Shown here: piece by piece, positions 26,528 to 35,012 of the stretch | Layout of the letters: each line of letters starts with the position of its first letter | Position numbering within the stretch: position 1 is the first letter of the stretch | Assembly (NCBI RefSeq): GCF_009857745.1 | Contig: NZ_WWEN01000002.1 | Coordinates: 124,001-188,000 of the forward strand | Length of the DNA: 64,000 nucleotides | Direction: 5' to 3' | Origin: Thalassovita mangrovi | GTDB taxonomy: Bacteria; Pseudomonadota; Alphaproteobacteria; Rhodobacterales; Rhodobacteraceae | Notes under the pieces: generated by a model | What the model was told of the DNA's origin: nothing | Databases searched by the model: none | What the model saw: the letters and a program-made list of their open reading frames with translations, nothing else | Made by a program: the position numbers and the translations under genes

Positions 26528-26847
26528 GCCCCTGCATCCGGCAGGGCGAAGGCCCGCGCCAGCAATTCCGCCGCCGCCTTGGCCGCGCCCATCGGGCCGC
26601 CCTCGATCTCGGCCTGCATCAGGTCGGAGGCGCGACCCTGCCAGCCGCCGCCGCGCAATCCGGCGACGATCAGCATCAGCACGTCGCGCGTTGAGAACCG
26701 CCCTGCTTCGAACCGTTCCACCAGATCGACCAGCGATCCTTCCGCCAACCCGGCCTCCAGCTCCGCCAAGGCGCCCAAGGTAAGCTTCAGCACCCGCCGC
26801 TTCCCGTCGATCACCAAAGCCACCTCACCCGCCCAAGGGTTCGCCAT
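26524..26847 (-). CDS. GTA gene g10: GTA-family tail chaperone-like protein
   Basis: The 107-residue protein has a short beta N-terminus (GEVALVIDGKRRVLKLTLGALAELEA) and a helical C-terminal part, as in GTA g10 and in phage tail assembly chaperones coded upstream of tape-measure genes. Its start is two bases from the g9 stop codon. Exact function is by analogy with phage gpG-like proteins. Confidence 0.88.
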   Translation of the reverse strand: MANPWAGEVALVIDGKRRVLKLTLGALAELEAGLAEGSLVDLVERFEAGRFSTRDVLMLIVAGLRGGGWQGRASDLMQAEIEGGPMGAAKAAAELLARAFALPDAGA

Positions 26848-26848
26848 C

Positions 26849-27265
26849 TCAGACCGCCGCCGTGAAGGTCAGCTCCCCGGCGGACGCCATCGACAACTCA
26901 TAGGTCGCCTCGCCGTTATGGCTGCCGGCATATTCGATCGCGCTCATCTGGAACGGGCCTTCGATGGTGCCGAAATCGGGGATGATGACTTGGAAATCAG
27001 GCATTTCGCCGTCGAAGAAGATCTGCCGCGCGCGTTCGTCGCTCGACGCGTCCTTGAACACGCCCGACCCCGAAATCGCCGCCGATTTCACCCCCGCACC
27101 GGCCAGCAATTCGCGCCAGCCTCCGGCGCTTTCCAGACTGGTCACATCGACGCTTTCGGCGTTGAAACTGACCCGCGTCGCGCGCAATCCGGCGATGGTT
27201 TCAAACTGCCCGTCGCCGGTCAGGTCCACCTTGATCAACAAATCCTTGCCGTTCTGAGCCGCCAT
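26849..27265 (-). CDS. GTA gene g9: major tail tube protein
   Basis: The 138-residue protein matches TP901-1-like major tail proteins. It opens with GKDLLIKVD and has ATRVSFNAESVDVTS, WRELLAGAG and the C-terminal SMASAGELTFTA pattern typical of a tube subunit with a beta-barrel. It should polymerise into the tail tube. GAACGGAGAAAG is the SD region. Confidence 0.93.
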   Translation of the reverse strand: MAAQNGKDLLIKVDLTGDGQFETIAGLRATRVSFNAESVDVTSLESAGGWRELLAGAGVKSAAISGSGVFKDASSDERARQIFFDGEMPDFQVIIPDFGTIEGPFQMSAIEYAGSHNGEATYELSMASAGELTFTAAV

Positions 27266-27286
27266 CTTCTTTCTCCGTTCCTGAAA

Positions 27287-27694
27287 TCAGTTGTCTTCCA
27301 CCCGGGCGCGGAACCGCATGTCGATCCGGCGGCCATCGCCGCTGGTCTCGCGTGCCGCCACGGCCTTCACGAACCACAGCCCGACCAGGTGCCCCCGGCT
27401 CAGCGCCATGTCGGCATCGATCAGCGCATCGCTGACCGCCGCCGCCGCCTGTTTCGCCGCTAGAAACCCCGACGCGTCGCCGATCACCGACACGGTGAAA
27501 TCATGCTCGGCCCCGCCGCCGGTCTTGTCCGACCGGTCGCGCGCGGTTTCCGGCCCTAGGGTGAGGTAAATCTCGGGCAGTTCCCCCACCGGGATCGCGT
27601 CGTAGATGCCACCGACCAAAGCGGTCACCCCCGCGTCGCCCGACAGGCGCTGATACACCGCTTCCTGCAGGGCCGCCGTCACGCCGTAGCTCAT
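27287..27694 (-). CDS. GTA gene g8: DUF3168 tail terminator
   Basis: The 135-residue DUF3168 protein has AALQEAVYQRL, ALVGGIYDAIP, and a strand-rich C-terminus (HDFTVSVIGDASG, RFRARVED). This family caps the tail tube at the head-tail junction. It overlaps g7 by ATGA. Confidence 0.9.
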   Translation of the reverse strand: MSYGVTAALQEAVYQRLSGDAGVTALVGGIYDAIPVGELPEIYLTLGPETARDRSDKTGGGAEHDFTVSVIGDASGFLAAKQAAAAVSDALIDADMALSRGHLVGLWFVKAVAARETSGDGRRIDMRFRARVEDN

Positions 27695-28017
27695 GCGACC
27701 ACCTCCTCATTGGCATAGCAGGTCAGGTAACGCCCCTCCGCATCGCGTTCCGACACCGCCTCGATGCGAAACACCCGTTCGCCGTCGCGAAACCGCTGAT
27801 CCGGACGGGGCCGCATGGTCGATCCCTGCGGCGCGCCGCGCAGCACGATGCGGAACCGCGCGGTGGAAAATCCGCCGGACTCGCGCCCGCTGCGCAGCGA
27901 CACCTCGGCCCAGACCTGCCCCAGCACGGTCCAGCTCTCGGCAAAGCCGCCCGCCCCGTCGGCCACCCGCGCGGGGGTTTCCAGCAGCAAGGCCCGGTTC
28001 AGACGCGGCGCATTCAT
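27691..28017 (-). CDS. GTA gene g7: head-closure (head-tail joining) protein
   Basis: The 108-residue protein resembles phage head-tail joining proteins (SPP1 gp16-like): LLLETPARVADGAGGFAESWTVLGQVWAEV, in segments, then GSTMRPRPDQRF and FRIEAVSERDAEGRYLTC. It should close the capsid neck between the connector and the tail. It shares ATGA overlaps with both g6 and g8. Confidence 0.9.
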   Translation of the reverse strand: MNAPRLNRALLLETPARVADGAGGFAESWTVLGQVWAEVSLRSGRESGGFSTARFRIVLRGAPQGSTMRPRPDQRFRDGERVFRIEAVSERDAEGRYLTCYANEEVVA

Positions 28018-28613
28018 CGCTGCGCCCCCGCCGAAATCCGCAGCGGCCGGTAGCGTTCCAGCAGGCTGGTCACCCCGAAAGGCATGCAGCCGCCGCTCAG
28101 CGCGGTGTCGTGGCGGTATTCGTAGTAATGCGCCGCCAACATCAGCACCGCCTGCGCCAGGTCGGCGGGCAGGTCGGACCAAGCGGCCCCGTATCCCGCC
28201 ACCATCTCGATCCGCACCGTGCCGCCCGTGGGTACCGTGGGCAGCAACGCCGACACCGGGCAAAGCTGCGGCCGGTGGGTATCGCGCGCCAGGCGGTAAG
28301 CGTCCGCCGCAACAGCGATTTCCACCCCCAGCCGGTCGATCAGAACCACCGCAGAAACCGCGCTGACCGGGGCCACCGGTAACACCTGCCCCGAAGCGTC
28401 GCGCCAATCCTGCAAGGTCCAGCTGAAGGCGCGTTCGATCAGGATCTTGCCAGTGCGCGCCTCCACCGCCGCCATCGCCGCGCGCAGGAAACTTTCCAGC
28501 ACCGCGTCCTGGACATCGTCCTCGGCAAAGCCGCTGCCCAGCCGCAGATGGGCCTTGAACCCGTCCAGCGGCAACGCCGCCAGCGGCACCGGGGTTTCCT
28601 CGACTAACATCAT
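28014..28613 (-). CDS. GTA gene g6: head-tail connector
   Basis: The 199-residue protein matches the gp6-like head-tail connector family. It has an LDGFKAHLRLG helix start, AAVEARTGKILIERAFSWTLQDW and a late DLPADLAQAVLMLAAHYYEYR helix. It is expected to form the adaptor ring below the portal. ATG codons at 28613 and 28610 are both possible. There is a 67-base gap to the major capsid gene, the widest inside the cluster. Confidence 0.9.
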   Translation of the reverse strand: MMLVEETPVPLAALPLDGFKAHLRLGSGFAEDDVQDAVLESFLRAAMAAVEARTGKILIERAFSWTLQDWRDASGQVLPVAPVSAVSAVVLIDRLGVEIAVAADAYRLARDTHRPQLCPVSALLPTVPTGGTVRIEMVAGYGAAWSDLPADLAQAVLMLAAHYYEYRHDTALSGGCMPFGVTSLLERYRPLRISAGAQR

Positions 28614-28680
28614 GAAGTTACTCCAAATTCTTCCCCCGCCCAGGGACCGGCCCGCGGGCCGGTCCCGTCGTCACAGCGCC

Positions 28681-29856
28681 TCAGGAGATGGCAAAGCGCA
28701 GCAGCTTGATCGCGGCGAAATCGCTGACATCGCCGCCCACCCGCTTGGTGGCATAGAACAGCACATGCGGCTTGGCGCTGAACGGATCGCGCAGGATGCG
28801 CAGGTCGGGCCGTTCGGCCACGGTATACCCGGCGCCGAAATCGCCGAACGCGATGGAATCCGACCCGCTGGCGATATCCGGCATGTCCTCGGCGATCAGC
28901 ACCGGATAGCCCAGCAGCCGCGCCGGTTCCCCGGCGGCCAGCCCGTCGGACCACAGGAACCGCCCGTCATTGTCCTTCAGTTTGCGCACCGTGCCCGCCG
29001 TCTTGGAATTCATCACGAAGGATGCGTTGGCGCGGTATTCCGCCCCGAGCGCATAGACCAGGTCGATGATTTCGGTGGCATCGTTGAACCCGGCATCCAC
29101 GCCGGTGGCGACATAGCCCAGGTTGCCCCAACTCCAGCTGCCATCGGCGACCACCGTGTGGGTCAGGAACCCGGTCGGCTTGTCCACCCCGTCGCCATTG
29201 ACGAAGGCCGACGCCTCGGCGCGGGCGAACTTGTCGGCGATACGGCCCGCCAGCCAGCCCTCGATATCGAAGGCGCTGTCGTCCAGCAGACGCTGGCTCG
29301 CCTTCGGCAGCGCCGACAGTTCATGCAGCGGAATGGTGATCCGGTCGATCGACGGCGTGCCGCTTTCCGACACCGAACCGGCCTCGGTCGCCCAGCCATG
29401 GCCGACGTCGGAATGGTCGATCAGCACGTCGAAGGACGTCGATTCCACCGACACCACATTGGCGATCTGCCGGATCGAGGCGCCCGATTGCAGCACGCTC
29501 TTGATGCTCGCCGCCGTTTCGGGATCGACCAGGTAACCGCCATCGCTGTTGACGGCGGTGGACAGCGCCTTGCCCTCCAGTTCCAGCCCGCGCAGCCCGT
29601 CGTCGTCGCCGCTGCGCAGATAAGCGTTGAACGCCTTGCGATGCGGCGCCTCGATCTCGGCCGAGGCGGACAGAACCGGCCGCGCCGGGGTGAATGATTT
29701 ACGATCAAGCATGGTCAGTCGCTCTTCCTGTTGTTCAAACCGTTTCTGAACATCGGCCCGAAAGCCTTTGAACTCCCTCAGAAAACCCGTCACGGCGGAT
29801 TTCATTTCCTGGACCGGAGACAAATCTTCCCCGGCCCGAGAACGCGTCTCGGTCAT
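28681..29856 (-). CDS. GTA gene g5: HK97-fold major capsid protein
   Basis: The 391-residue protein has an N-terminal helical delta domain (about 1-60, EMKSAVTGFLREFKGFRADVQKRFEQQEERL in segments), which the prohead protease should remove. An HK97-fold shell domain follows: GGYLVDPETAASIKSVL, ANVVSVESTSFDVLID, ALPKASQRLLDDSAFD and the C-terminal RVGGDVSDFAAIKLLRFA. I prefer the ATG at 29856, which has AAGGG upstream; ATG 29862 would add two residues. Confidence 0.95.
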   Translation of the reverse strand: MTETRSRAGEDLSPVQEMKSAVTGFLREFKGFRADVQKRFEQQEERLTMLDRKSFTPARPVLSASAEIEAPHRKAFNAYLRSGDDDGLRGLELEGKALSTAVNSDGGYLVDPETAASIKSVLQSGASIRQIANVVSVESTSFDVLIDHSDVGHGWATEAGSVSESGTPSIDRITIPLHELSALPKASQRLLDDSAFDIEGWLAGRIADKFARAEASAFVNGDGVDKPTGFLTHTVVADGSWSWGNLGYVATGVDAGFNDATEIIDLVYALGAEYRANASFVMNSKTAGTVRKLKDNDGRFLWSDGLAAGEPARLLGYPVLIAEDMPDIASGSDSIAFGDFGAGYTVAERPDLRILRDPFSAKPHVLFYATKRVGGDVSDFAAIKLLRFAIS

Positions 29857-29892
29857 AGCCATCCCTTTCTGTTTCTTGTCCGTCCCGGCGCG

Positions 29893-30441
29893 TCAGCCCC
29901 GCGCCATTTCCTCACGCGCGGCGCTCAACACCGCCGCTATCTCGCGCAGCTCCGCATCGTCCCCCGCGCCGGATTTCGCTCCGACCCGGGCGCTGGCCAG
30001 CATCGGAAAGGTCACCAGCGACACCTCCCACAGCTCCAGCTCGGTCAGCACCCGCTGGCCCTTGTCGTTCTTCACCGCGCGCCTGGTGCGATAGCCGATC
30101 GACAACCCGTCAATCGCCCCCGCCGCGATCAGCGCCGCCGCCTCGCGCCCCTTGCCGATACTGTCCAGCAACCGGCCCTTGACCCACAGCCCCTTGCCGT
30201 CCTCGCGCACCTCGTCCCAGACGCCGATCGGCTGCGCCGGATCGTGCTGCCACAGCATCTTGACCGCACGGCCGTCGCGTTTCAGCGCCGCCAAAGACGC
30301 CGCATAGGCGCCCTGTTGCACCACGTCGCCGCCCTGATCGACCCGCCCGAAATAGCTCGCATAGCCCTCGATCAAAACATCATCCGTGACGCTCAAGTCA
30401 CTGTCGAAGCGTGCAAATTTATGCTCAAGACCACTTTCCAT
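29893..30441 (-). CDS. GTA gene g4: HK97-family prohead protease
   Basis: The 182-residue serine protease matures the capsid. The family motif order is ITLxIEGYASYF-like (DVLIEGYASYFGRVD), the catalytic histidine in MLWQHDPAQPIG, and the catalytic serine in IDGLSIGYR, followed by LELWEVSLVTFPM. The ATG at 30441 has GAGGGG nine bases upstream; an ATG 15 bases earlier is also in frame. Confidence 0.94.
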   Translation of the reverse strand: MESGLEHKFARFDSDLSVTDDVLIEGYASYFGRVDQGGDVVQQGAYAASLAALKRDGRAVKMLWQHDPAQPIGVWDEVREDGKGLWVKGRLLDSIGKGREAAALIAAGAIDGLSIGYRTRRAVKNDKGQRVLTELELWEVSLVTFPMLASARVGAKSGAGDDAELREIAAVLSAAREEMARG

Positions 30442-30452
30442 CCGGCATCCCC

Positions 30453-30677
30453 TCATTGCAACTGCAGCAGCGACTGAAAGGCCTGGGCCAGCACCAGCCC
30501 CACCACTCCGTAAACGGTCAGCCACAACCGTTTCTCCAGCCGCTCCATTTCCTGTTCCAGCTTCTCCAGCCGCCGGTTCAGCCCGTCGACCTGCAGCTTG
30601 CTCACCCTCTCATGCGCCTCCAGCCGCAGCGCCGGGGCGCAATCGAACGCCTCGAACCCGGGCCGATCATCACGCAT
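30453..30677 (-). CDS. GTA gene g3.5: small GTA head formation protein
   Basis: The 74-residue protein has a polar start (MRDDRPGFEAFDCAPALRLE), a charged coiled coil (about 25-50, LNRRLEKLEQEMERLEKR in segments), and a C-terminal hydrophobic helix (LWLTVYGVVGLVLAQAF). It matches the family named after R. capsulatus rcc01685, a head-formation factor placed between portal and protease genes. It overlaps the portal gene by eight bases. Confidence 0.85.
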   Translation of the reverse strand: MRDDRPGFEAFDCAPALRLEAHERVSKLQVDGLNRRLEKLEQEMERLEKRLWLTVYGVVGLVLAQAFQSLLQLQ

Positions 30678-31854
30678 CCCCGTCTCCGCCCATCGGCGGC
30701 AGCCCCAGCAACGCGCGTTTCTCGGCATCGCTCAGGAACGCCGCCTCGCTGATCCGCCGCCACTGCGCATCGCGCTCCGCCGCCAGCGCCGGCACCTGGT
30801 CCAGGTCCGGCCGCAGGTCCAGCGCCTCGCCCGCGTGGCGCGACAGCCATTCCGCCACCCGCGCCGTCACCTTGGTCACCAGCGGCAGCACCGTCAGGCG
30901 GTAAAATGCCCGGTTGGCCTCCTGGTAATTGGCATAGGTCGCGTCGCCCGGGATCCCCATCAGCATCGGCGGCACCCCGAAGGCCAGCGCGATCTCGCGC
31001 GCGGCGCTTTCCTTGGTCTGCTGGAATTCCATGTCCGAGGGTGAAAATCCCATCGGTTTCCAGTCCAGCCCCCCTTCCAGCAGCATCGGCCGCCCGGCAT
31101 TGCGCGCGCCCTGATGATAGCTTTCCATCTCCGACACCAGCCGGTCATACTGATCCGCGCTCAGGCTGCCCTGACCCTCGCCGCCGGAATAAACGATCGC
31201 CCCCGAAGGCCGCGCCGCATTGTCCAGCAGCGCCTTGGACCAGCGCGATGCGCTGTTATGCACATCCACCGCCTGCGCCGCCGCCTGAAGCGGCGAAAAC
31301 CCGTAATGATCGTCCTGCGGATGGAACGCCCGGATATGGCACACCGGCGCGGCCTCGCCCCGCATGTCGAACCGGTGCTTGCGCCCGTTCACCACGTAAT
31401 CGTAAGCGATGGGCCAGCCATCCACCCCCGGCACCAGGTTCATCCGGTCCGACCGCAGCACATGCAATTCGGCCGGCACCGCGCTTTCGCCGCCCACCGC
31501 CTCGACATAGGCGTTGCCGGTCAGAAGCAGCTGCGCATAAAGCGCCTCGAACAGCTCCGCCTTGCCCTGCACCGGGTTGGGATGGTCGATCAGCTGCAGC
31601 ATCGGGTGCAGGTCATAGCGCTGCATACGGTCCTGCAACACCAGCGGCAAGGACGCCGCCGCCTCGGCGATCATCTTCACGCAGCGAAACCCGACCGGAT
31701 TGCCGGTGAACCCGGTGCGGGTCAGCGAAGCACTGTCACGCGGGCTCCAGGCCACGCGCCCCGCGCCTTGCACCGCGATCACCCGGCCCGCCGCGCTGGC
31801 CTTGGTTTCGGGTGCCTTACCCTTGTCGCCGCCCCGGAAGAATTGAAATGCCAT
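30670..31854 (-). CDS. GTA gene g3: portal protein
   Basis: The 394-residue protein is a HK97-type portal. Landmarks are AWSPRDSASLTRTGFTGNPVGFRCV (in segments), the HPMLQLIDHPNP motif, ELFEALYAQLLLTGNAYVEAV, YGFSPLQAAAQAVDVHN and EIALAFGVPPMLMGIPGDATYANYQEANRAFYR (in segments). It should form the dodecameric ring at the vertex where DNA enters. The ATG at 31854 gives the family start; the gene begins 95 bases after the terminase stop codon. Confidence 0.95.
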   Translation of the reverse strand: MAFQFFRGGDKGKAPETKASAAGRVIAVQGAGRVAWSPRDSASLTRTGFTGNPVGFRCVKMIAEAAASLPLVLQDRMQRYDLHPMLQLIDHPNPVQGKAELFEALYAQLLLTGNAYVEAVGGESAVPAELHVLRSDRMNLVPGVDGWPIAYDYVVNGRKHRFDMRGEAAPVCHIRAFHPQDDHYGFSPLQAAAQAVDVHNSASRWSKALLDNAARPSGAIVYSGGEGQGSLSADQYDRLVSEMESYHQGARNAGRPMLLEGGLDWKPMGFSPSDMEFQQTKESAAREIALAFGVPPMLMGIPGDATYANYQEANRAFYRLTVLPLVTKVTARVAEWLSRHAGEALDLRPDLDQVPALAAERDAQWRRISEAAFLSDAEKRALLGLPPMGGDGDA

Positions 31855-31948
31855 TCCCCTACCGCTCCTCGTCCCGTGCAAATCCCTGCCGCCAGGTCGC
31901 CCCGGCCTTGTTTTTGAACAATGCTGCTAAAACCTTAACAATCCCGGA

Positions 31949-33358
31949 TCACAGCGAACGCAGCGCCGGACGGCGCCAATGCGCGCTCGGCCCCAGGATC
32001 AGGTCGTGCAGCGCCCAGACCAGCGCATCGACCCGGTCGGGGCTGCCCTTGCCCTCGAACCCCTGCGCCGTCATCGCGCACATCTGGTCTTCCAGCGCGC
32101 CCAGGTCACGGGCATGAAACACTCGCCCCTGTTCGTACAAGGCCGCCGCCGGCTCCGCCCGCGCCGCCTTGCCGCGCGAGGCATGGACCTTGGTCAACGG
32201 CACCATCGGGTCGACCTGCCGGATCACCGCCTCGACCAGGTCACCGCCCTGGTTGACCTCGGCCACCAATCGGTCCGCCCCCCATTTCTCCATCATCGAA
32301 ATCGCCGCCCGCGCCCATTGCGTGGGCCCCGACGCCCCCAGGCTGGCATCTTCCAACACATAGGCGCGCCAGTCCTGCACCGGCCCCTGTGTCACCGCGC
32401 CGACCACCACGATGCCGCATTCGTCCGATCCCGCATGCCCGGTCACCGGCGGGTCCACCGCCACCACGATCCGGTCCAGATCGGGCAAAGTATCGACCCG
32501 CTGCGCCTCGATCATCGCCGATGTCCACATCGCCCCCTCGCTGTCTTCCAGCAGCACGCCGTCGAGTTCCTGCCGCCCCAGCCTTGTGCCGGCATAGCGC
32601 GCCTGCACTTCTTCAAGGAAACTCTCGGCCAGATGCGCCCGGTTCGCCTCGGTCGGCGCATGGGTCACCACTGTCGATCCCTGCTTCAGCAGGTTCTTCA
32701 AAACCGCCACGTTGCGCGGCGTGGTGGTGACGCAAACCCGCGGATTTTCGCCCAGCCGCAGCCCGAATTGCAGCATGTCCCAGGTCTCCTGCGCCTTGGG
32801 CCATTTCGCCAGCTCATCGACCCAGGCTGCATCGAATTGCGGACCTCTCAAACTCTCCGGGTCATGCGCCGAAAAAATCTGCGCCGTGGCCCCGTTGGGC
32901 CAGCTCAGCATCCTGCGCCCGGCCACCCAGTCGGGCCGCCGGTCAGGCGGCGAACAGGCCAGGATGCCGCTTTCACCGAACACCATCACCTCGCGCGCCT
33001 GGTCGATCGTCTCGCCGACGATCGCCACCCGCTTGGCCCGCCCCGGATCGCCCGGCCGCGCCCCTTCGACCATCGACCGCACCCATTCGGCGCCCGCCCG
33101 CGTCTTGCCCGCGCCGCGCCCGCCCATGATCACCAAATTGCGCCAATCGCCCTCCGGCGGCAGCTGGTGATCGAGCGCCCAGAACTCGAACAGGTAAGGC
33201 AGCGCCAAAAGCTCCCCCTCACTCAGCCCGTTCAGGAACGCCGCCCTCGTGGCAGCATCGGCGGAGGCGATCCAGCCGGCACCGGATCTGATCCCTTGCC
33301 TGGTCGAAGTCGACGGCATAGCTCCGCTCGATTCCGGCTTGCTTGCGTTTTCTGTCAT
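31949..33358 (-). CDS. GTA gene g2: terminase large subunit
   Basis: The protein has a packaging ATPase with the Walker A motif GGRGAGKTRAGAEW (near residue 77) and the Walker B region FDAAWVDELAKW. A C-terminal nuclease follows with VVAVDPPVTGHAGSDECG and DRVDALVWAL. It powers headful packaging of host DNA. The start is uncertain: ATG 33358 (469 residues) has GGAGG nine bases upstream but overlaps g1 by 140 bases; ATG 33319 overlaps by 101. The conserved core begins only at GWIASADAATRAAFL, so the N-terminal part may be non-conserved. Confidence 0.93.
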   Translation of the reverse strand: MTENASKPESSGAMPSTSTRQGIRSGAGWIASADAATRAAFLNGLSEGELLALPYLFEFWALDHQLPPEGDWRNLVIMGGRGAGKTRAGAEWVRSMVEGARPGDPGRAKRVAIVGETIDQAREVMVFGESGILACSPPDRRPDWVAGRRMLSWPNGATAQIFSAHDPESLRGPQFDAAWVDELAKWPKAQETWDMLQFGLRLGENPRVCVTTTPRNVAVLKNLLKQGSTVVTHAPTEANRAHLAESFLEEVQARYAGTRLGRQELDGVLLEDSEGAMWTSAMIEAQRVDTLPDLDRIVVAVDPPVTGHAGSDECGIVVVGAVTQGPVQDWRAYVLEDASLGASGPTQWARAAISMMEKWGADRLVAEVNQGGDLVEAVIRQVDPMVPLTKVHASRGKAARAEPAAALYEQGRVFHARDLGALEDQMCAMTAQGFEGKGSPDRVDALVWALHDLILGPSAHWRRPALRSL

Positions 33359-33569
33359 GGAACGTGGCCTCCATCTCATAGGCGATCTTCAACCAGCCCC
33401 GGATATCCGCGCTCAGCCGCGCGCCATCCTTGATGGCCCCCAGCTCGCCGTCACGGATCCGGGTCTGAAGCCGCTTCACCTCTGCCTTCAGGTCCAGAAA
33501 GACCTCCTCGATCTCCACCAACCTTTCGGCCAGCGGAAAGGCGTCCTTGTCCGGTCTGATCACTGTCAT
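33219..33569 (-). CDS. GTA gene g1: terminase small subunit (TerS-like)
   Basis: The 116-residue mostly helical protein is first in the cluster. It has a leucine-rich coiled coil (RLVEIEEVFLDLKAEVKRLQTRI in segments, about residues 12-38) and basic C-terminal helices (RDQIRCRLDRLRRC). It matches GTA g1, shown in R. capsulatus to act as a small terminase with poor DNA specificity, as random packaging needs. The ATG at 33569 is preferred because the preceding reading frame is low-complexity and basic. Confidence 0.85.
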   Translation of the reverse strand: MTVIRPDKDAFPLAERLVEIEEVFLDLKAEVKRLQTRIRDGELGAIKDGARLSADIRGWLKIAYEMEATFHDRKRKQAGIERSYAVDFDQARDQIRCRLDRLRRCCHEGGVPERAE

Positions 33570-33686
33570 CTCTGCTCGCTCTGCCTCATGCGTTGCCGCC
33601 GCACGACCGGCGCGTTCCAATTCGCGCCTTCCAGCGGGACACACCCTAGCCCGGCACAAACGGCCAAAGCCTTAACCCACCGCCCG
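33570..33686 (-). promoter_or_regulatory. Leader/promoter region of the GTA operon
   Basis: This 117-base stretch between g1 and the R1 repeat copy must carry signals of the GTA operon, because the genes downstream overlap or abut. It contains TTAAGGCTTTGGCCG and a TAGGGT further on, which could be -35 and -10 type elements. I cannot assign a regulator site with confidence. Confidence 0.35.
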
Positions 33687-33755
33687 CTTCTTCTGTTCGG
33701 AAATATCCTCGGGGGTGAATGCCGCAGGCAGAGGGGGCAGACAGCCCCCTTTCCC
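33687..33755. repeat. Dispersed repeat family R1, copy 2 (upstream of the GTA operon)
   Basis: It begins CTTCTTCTGTTC, then AAATATCCT, CGGGGGTGAATGC, a short GCCGCAGGC arm and the hairpin GGGGGCAGACAGCCCCC. The block order and orientation are as in the copy at 1859. It lies between g1 and the divergent decarboxylase gene and may be part of either transcript leader. Confidence 0.75.
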
Positions 33756-33870
33756 CCGCCGCGATAAAACGCCCCCCGGTACAAGAAACCCTTTGCCCTC
33801 CCGGCGATCCGCCGCTAAGTGGTCCCCCATTCGAATCCGAGTGTCGCTTCTGAACAAGGACCGCCGCCAG

Positions 33871-34965
33871 ATGCTCCAGACTCCCTACTATCTGATCGAC
33901 AAATCCCGGCTGCAGCCGAACATGGAAAAAATCGCCTGGCTGCGGGAAAATTCCGGCGCCAAGGCGCTGTTGGCGCTGAAATGCTTCTCGACCTGGCCGG
34001 TCTTCGACTTCATGTCGCAATACATGGACGGCACCACCTCCTCCTCGCTCTATGAGCTGCGGCTGGGGCGTGAAAAATTCGGCAAGGAAACCCATGCCTA
34101 TTCGGTCGGCTGGGCCGATCACGAAATCGACGAAGCGGTGTCCTACGCCGACAAGATCATCTTCAACTCGCTGGGGCAGCTCGACCGGTTCGGCGACCGC
34201 ACCAAGGGGCTGGCCACCGGGCTGCGGCTGAACCCGCGCTTTTCCACCTCGGGCTTCGACCTGGCCGATCCGGCGCGGCCGTTTTCGCGCCTGGGCGAAT
34301 GGGACATGGCGCGGCTGGAACAGGCCGAAAACCGCATCAACGGCGTGATGATCCACTACAATTGCGAAAACGACGATTTCGACCTCTTCTCGCAGCAACT
34401 CACCCGCATCGAAGGTGAATTCGGCGCCTTCCTGAAAAGGCTCGACTGGGTGTCGCTCGGCGGCGGTATCCATTTCACCGGCGAAGGCTACCCGCTGGAA
34501 AAGCTCGCCGACCGGCTGAAAGCCTTCAGCGACGCGATGGGCGTGCAGGTCTATCTCGAACCCGGCGAGGCCTCGATCACCAAATCGGCGACGCTGGAAG
34601 TTTCGGTTCTCGACATCCTCGACACCGGCAAGAAGGTCGCCATCGTCGACAGCTCGATCGAGGCGCATATGCTCGACCTGCTGATCTACCGCGAAACCGC
34701 GAAACTGCCGCAAAACGGTACCCACGAATACCAGATCGCGGGCAAGACCTGCCTTGCCGGCGACATCTTCGGCGAGGCCAGATTCGACAAACCGCTGGAA
34801 ATCGGCGACCGTATCTCGATTCAGGACGCCGCCGGTTACACAATGGTTAAAAAGAACTGGTTCAATGGCGTGAAGATGCCCGGCATCGCCGTTCGCGATT
34901 TGGACGGCACGGTCACGCTGGTGCGTGACTTCGGTTACCAAGATTTCGTCGCGGCGCTCGGCTGA
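33871..34965 (+). CDS. nspC: Carboxynorspermidine/carboxyspermidine decarboxylase
   Basis: The 364-residue PLP enzyme belongs to the fold-type III alanine racemase-like decarboxylases. It opens with TPYYLIDKSRLQPNMEKIAWLRE and contains AKALLALKCFSTW (the PLP lysine region), VDWVSLGGGIHFTGEG and LEPGEASITKSATL. It decarboxylates carboxynorspermidine or carboxyspermidine in the aspartate-semialdehyde-dependent polyamine pathway that many bacteria use for spermidine instead of SpeE. AAGGA lies ten bases upstream of the ATG. The partner dehydrogenase follows 47 bases later. Confidence 0.93.
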   Translation: MLQTPYYLIDKSRLQPNMEKIAWLRENSGAKALLALKCFSTWPVFDFMSQYMDGTTSSSLYELRLGREKFGKETHAYSVGWADHEIDEAVSYADKIIFNSLGQLDRFGDRTKGLATGLRLNPRFSTSGFDLADPARPFSRLGEWDMARLEQAENRINGVMIHYNCENDDFDLFSQQLTRIEGEFGAFLKRLDWVSLGGGIHFTGEGYPLEKLADRLKAFSDAMGVQVYLEPGEASITKSATLEVSVLDILDTGKKVAIVDSSIEAHMLDLLIYRETAKLPQNGTHEYQIAGKTCLAGDIFGEARFDKPLEIGDRISIQDAAGYTMVKKNWFNGVKMPGIAVRDLDGTVTLVRDFGYQDFVAALG

Positions 34966-35012
34966 CGGGCCCGCAAAATTCACCACCCGAATACCAAAGG
35001 GGGTCTCCTCAG

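Noticed and set aside
19797-33569. Interpretation of the phage-like cluster as a prophage
   Set aside because: No integrase, repressor, replication, lysis or attachment repeats; gene order matches RcGTA g1-g15.
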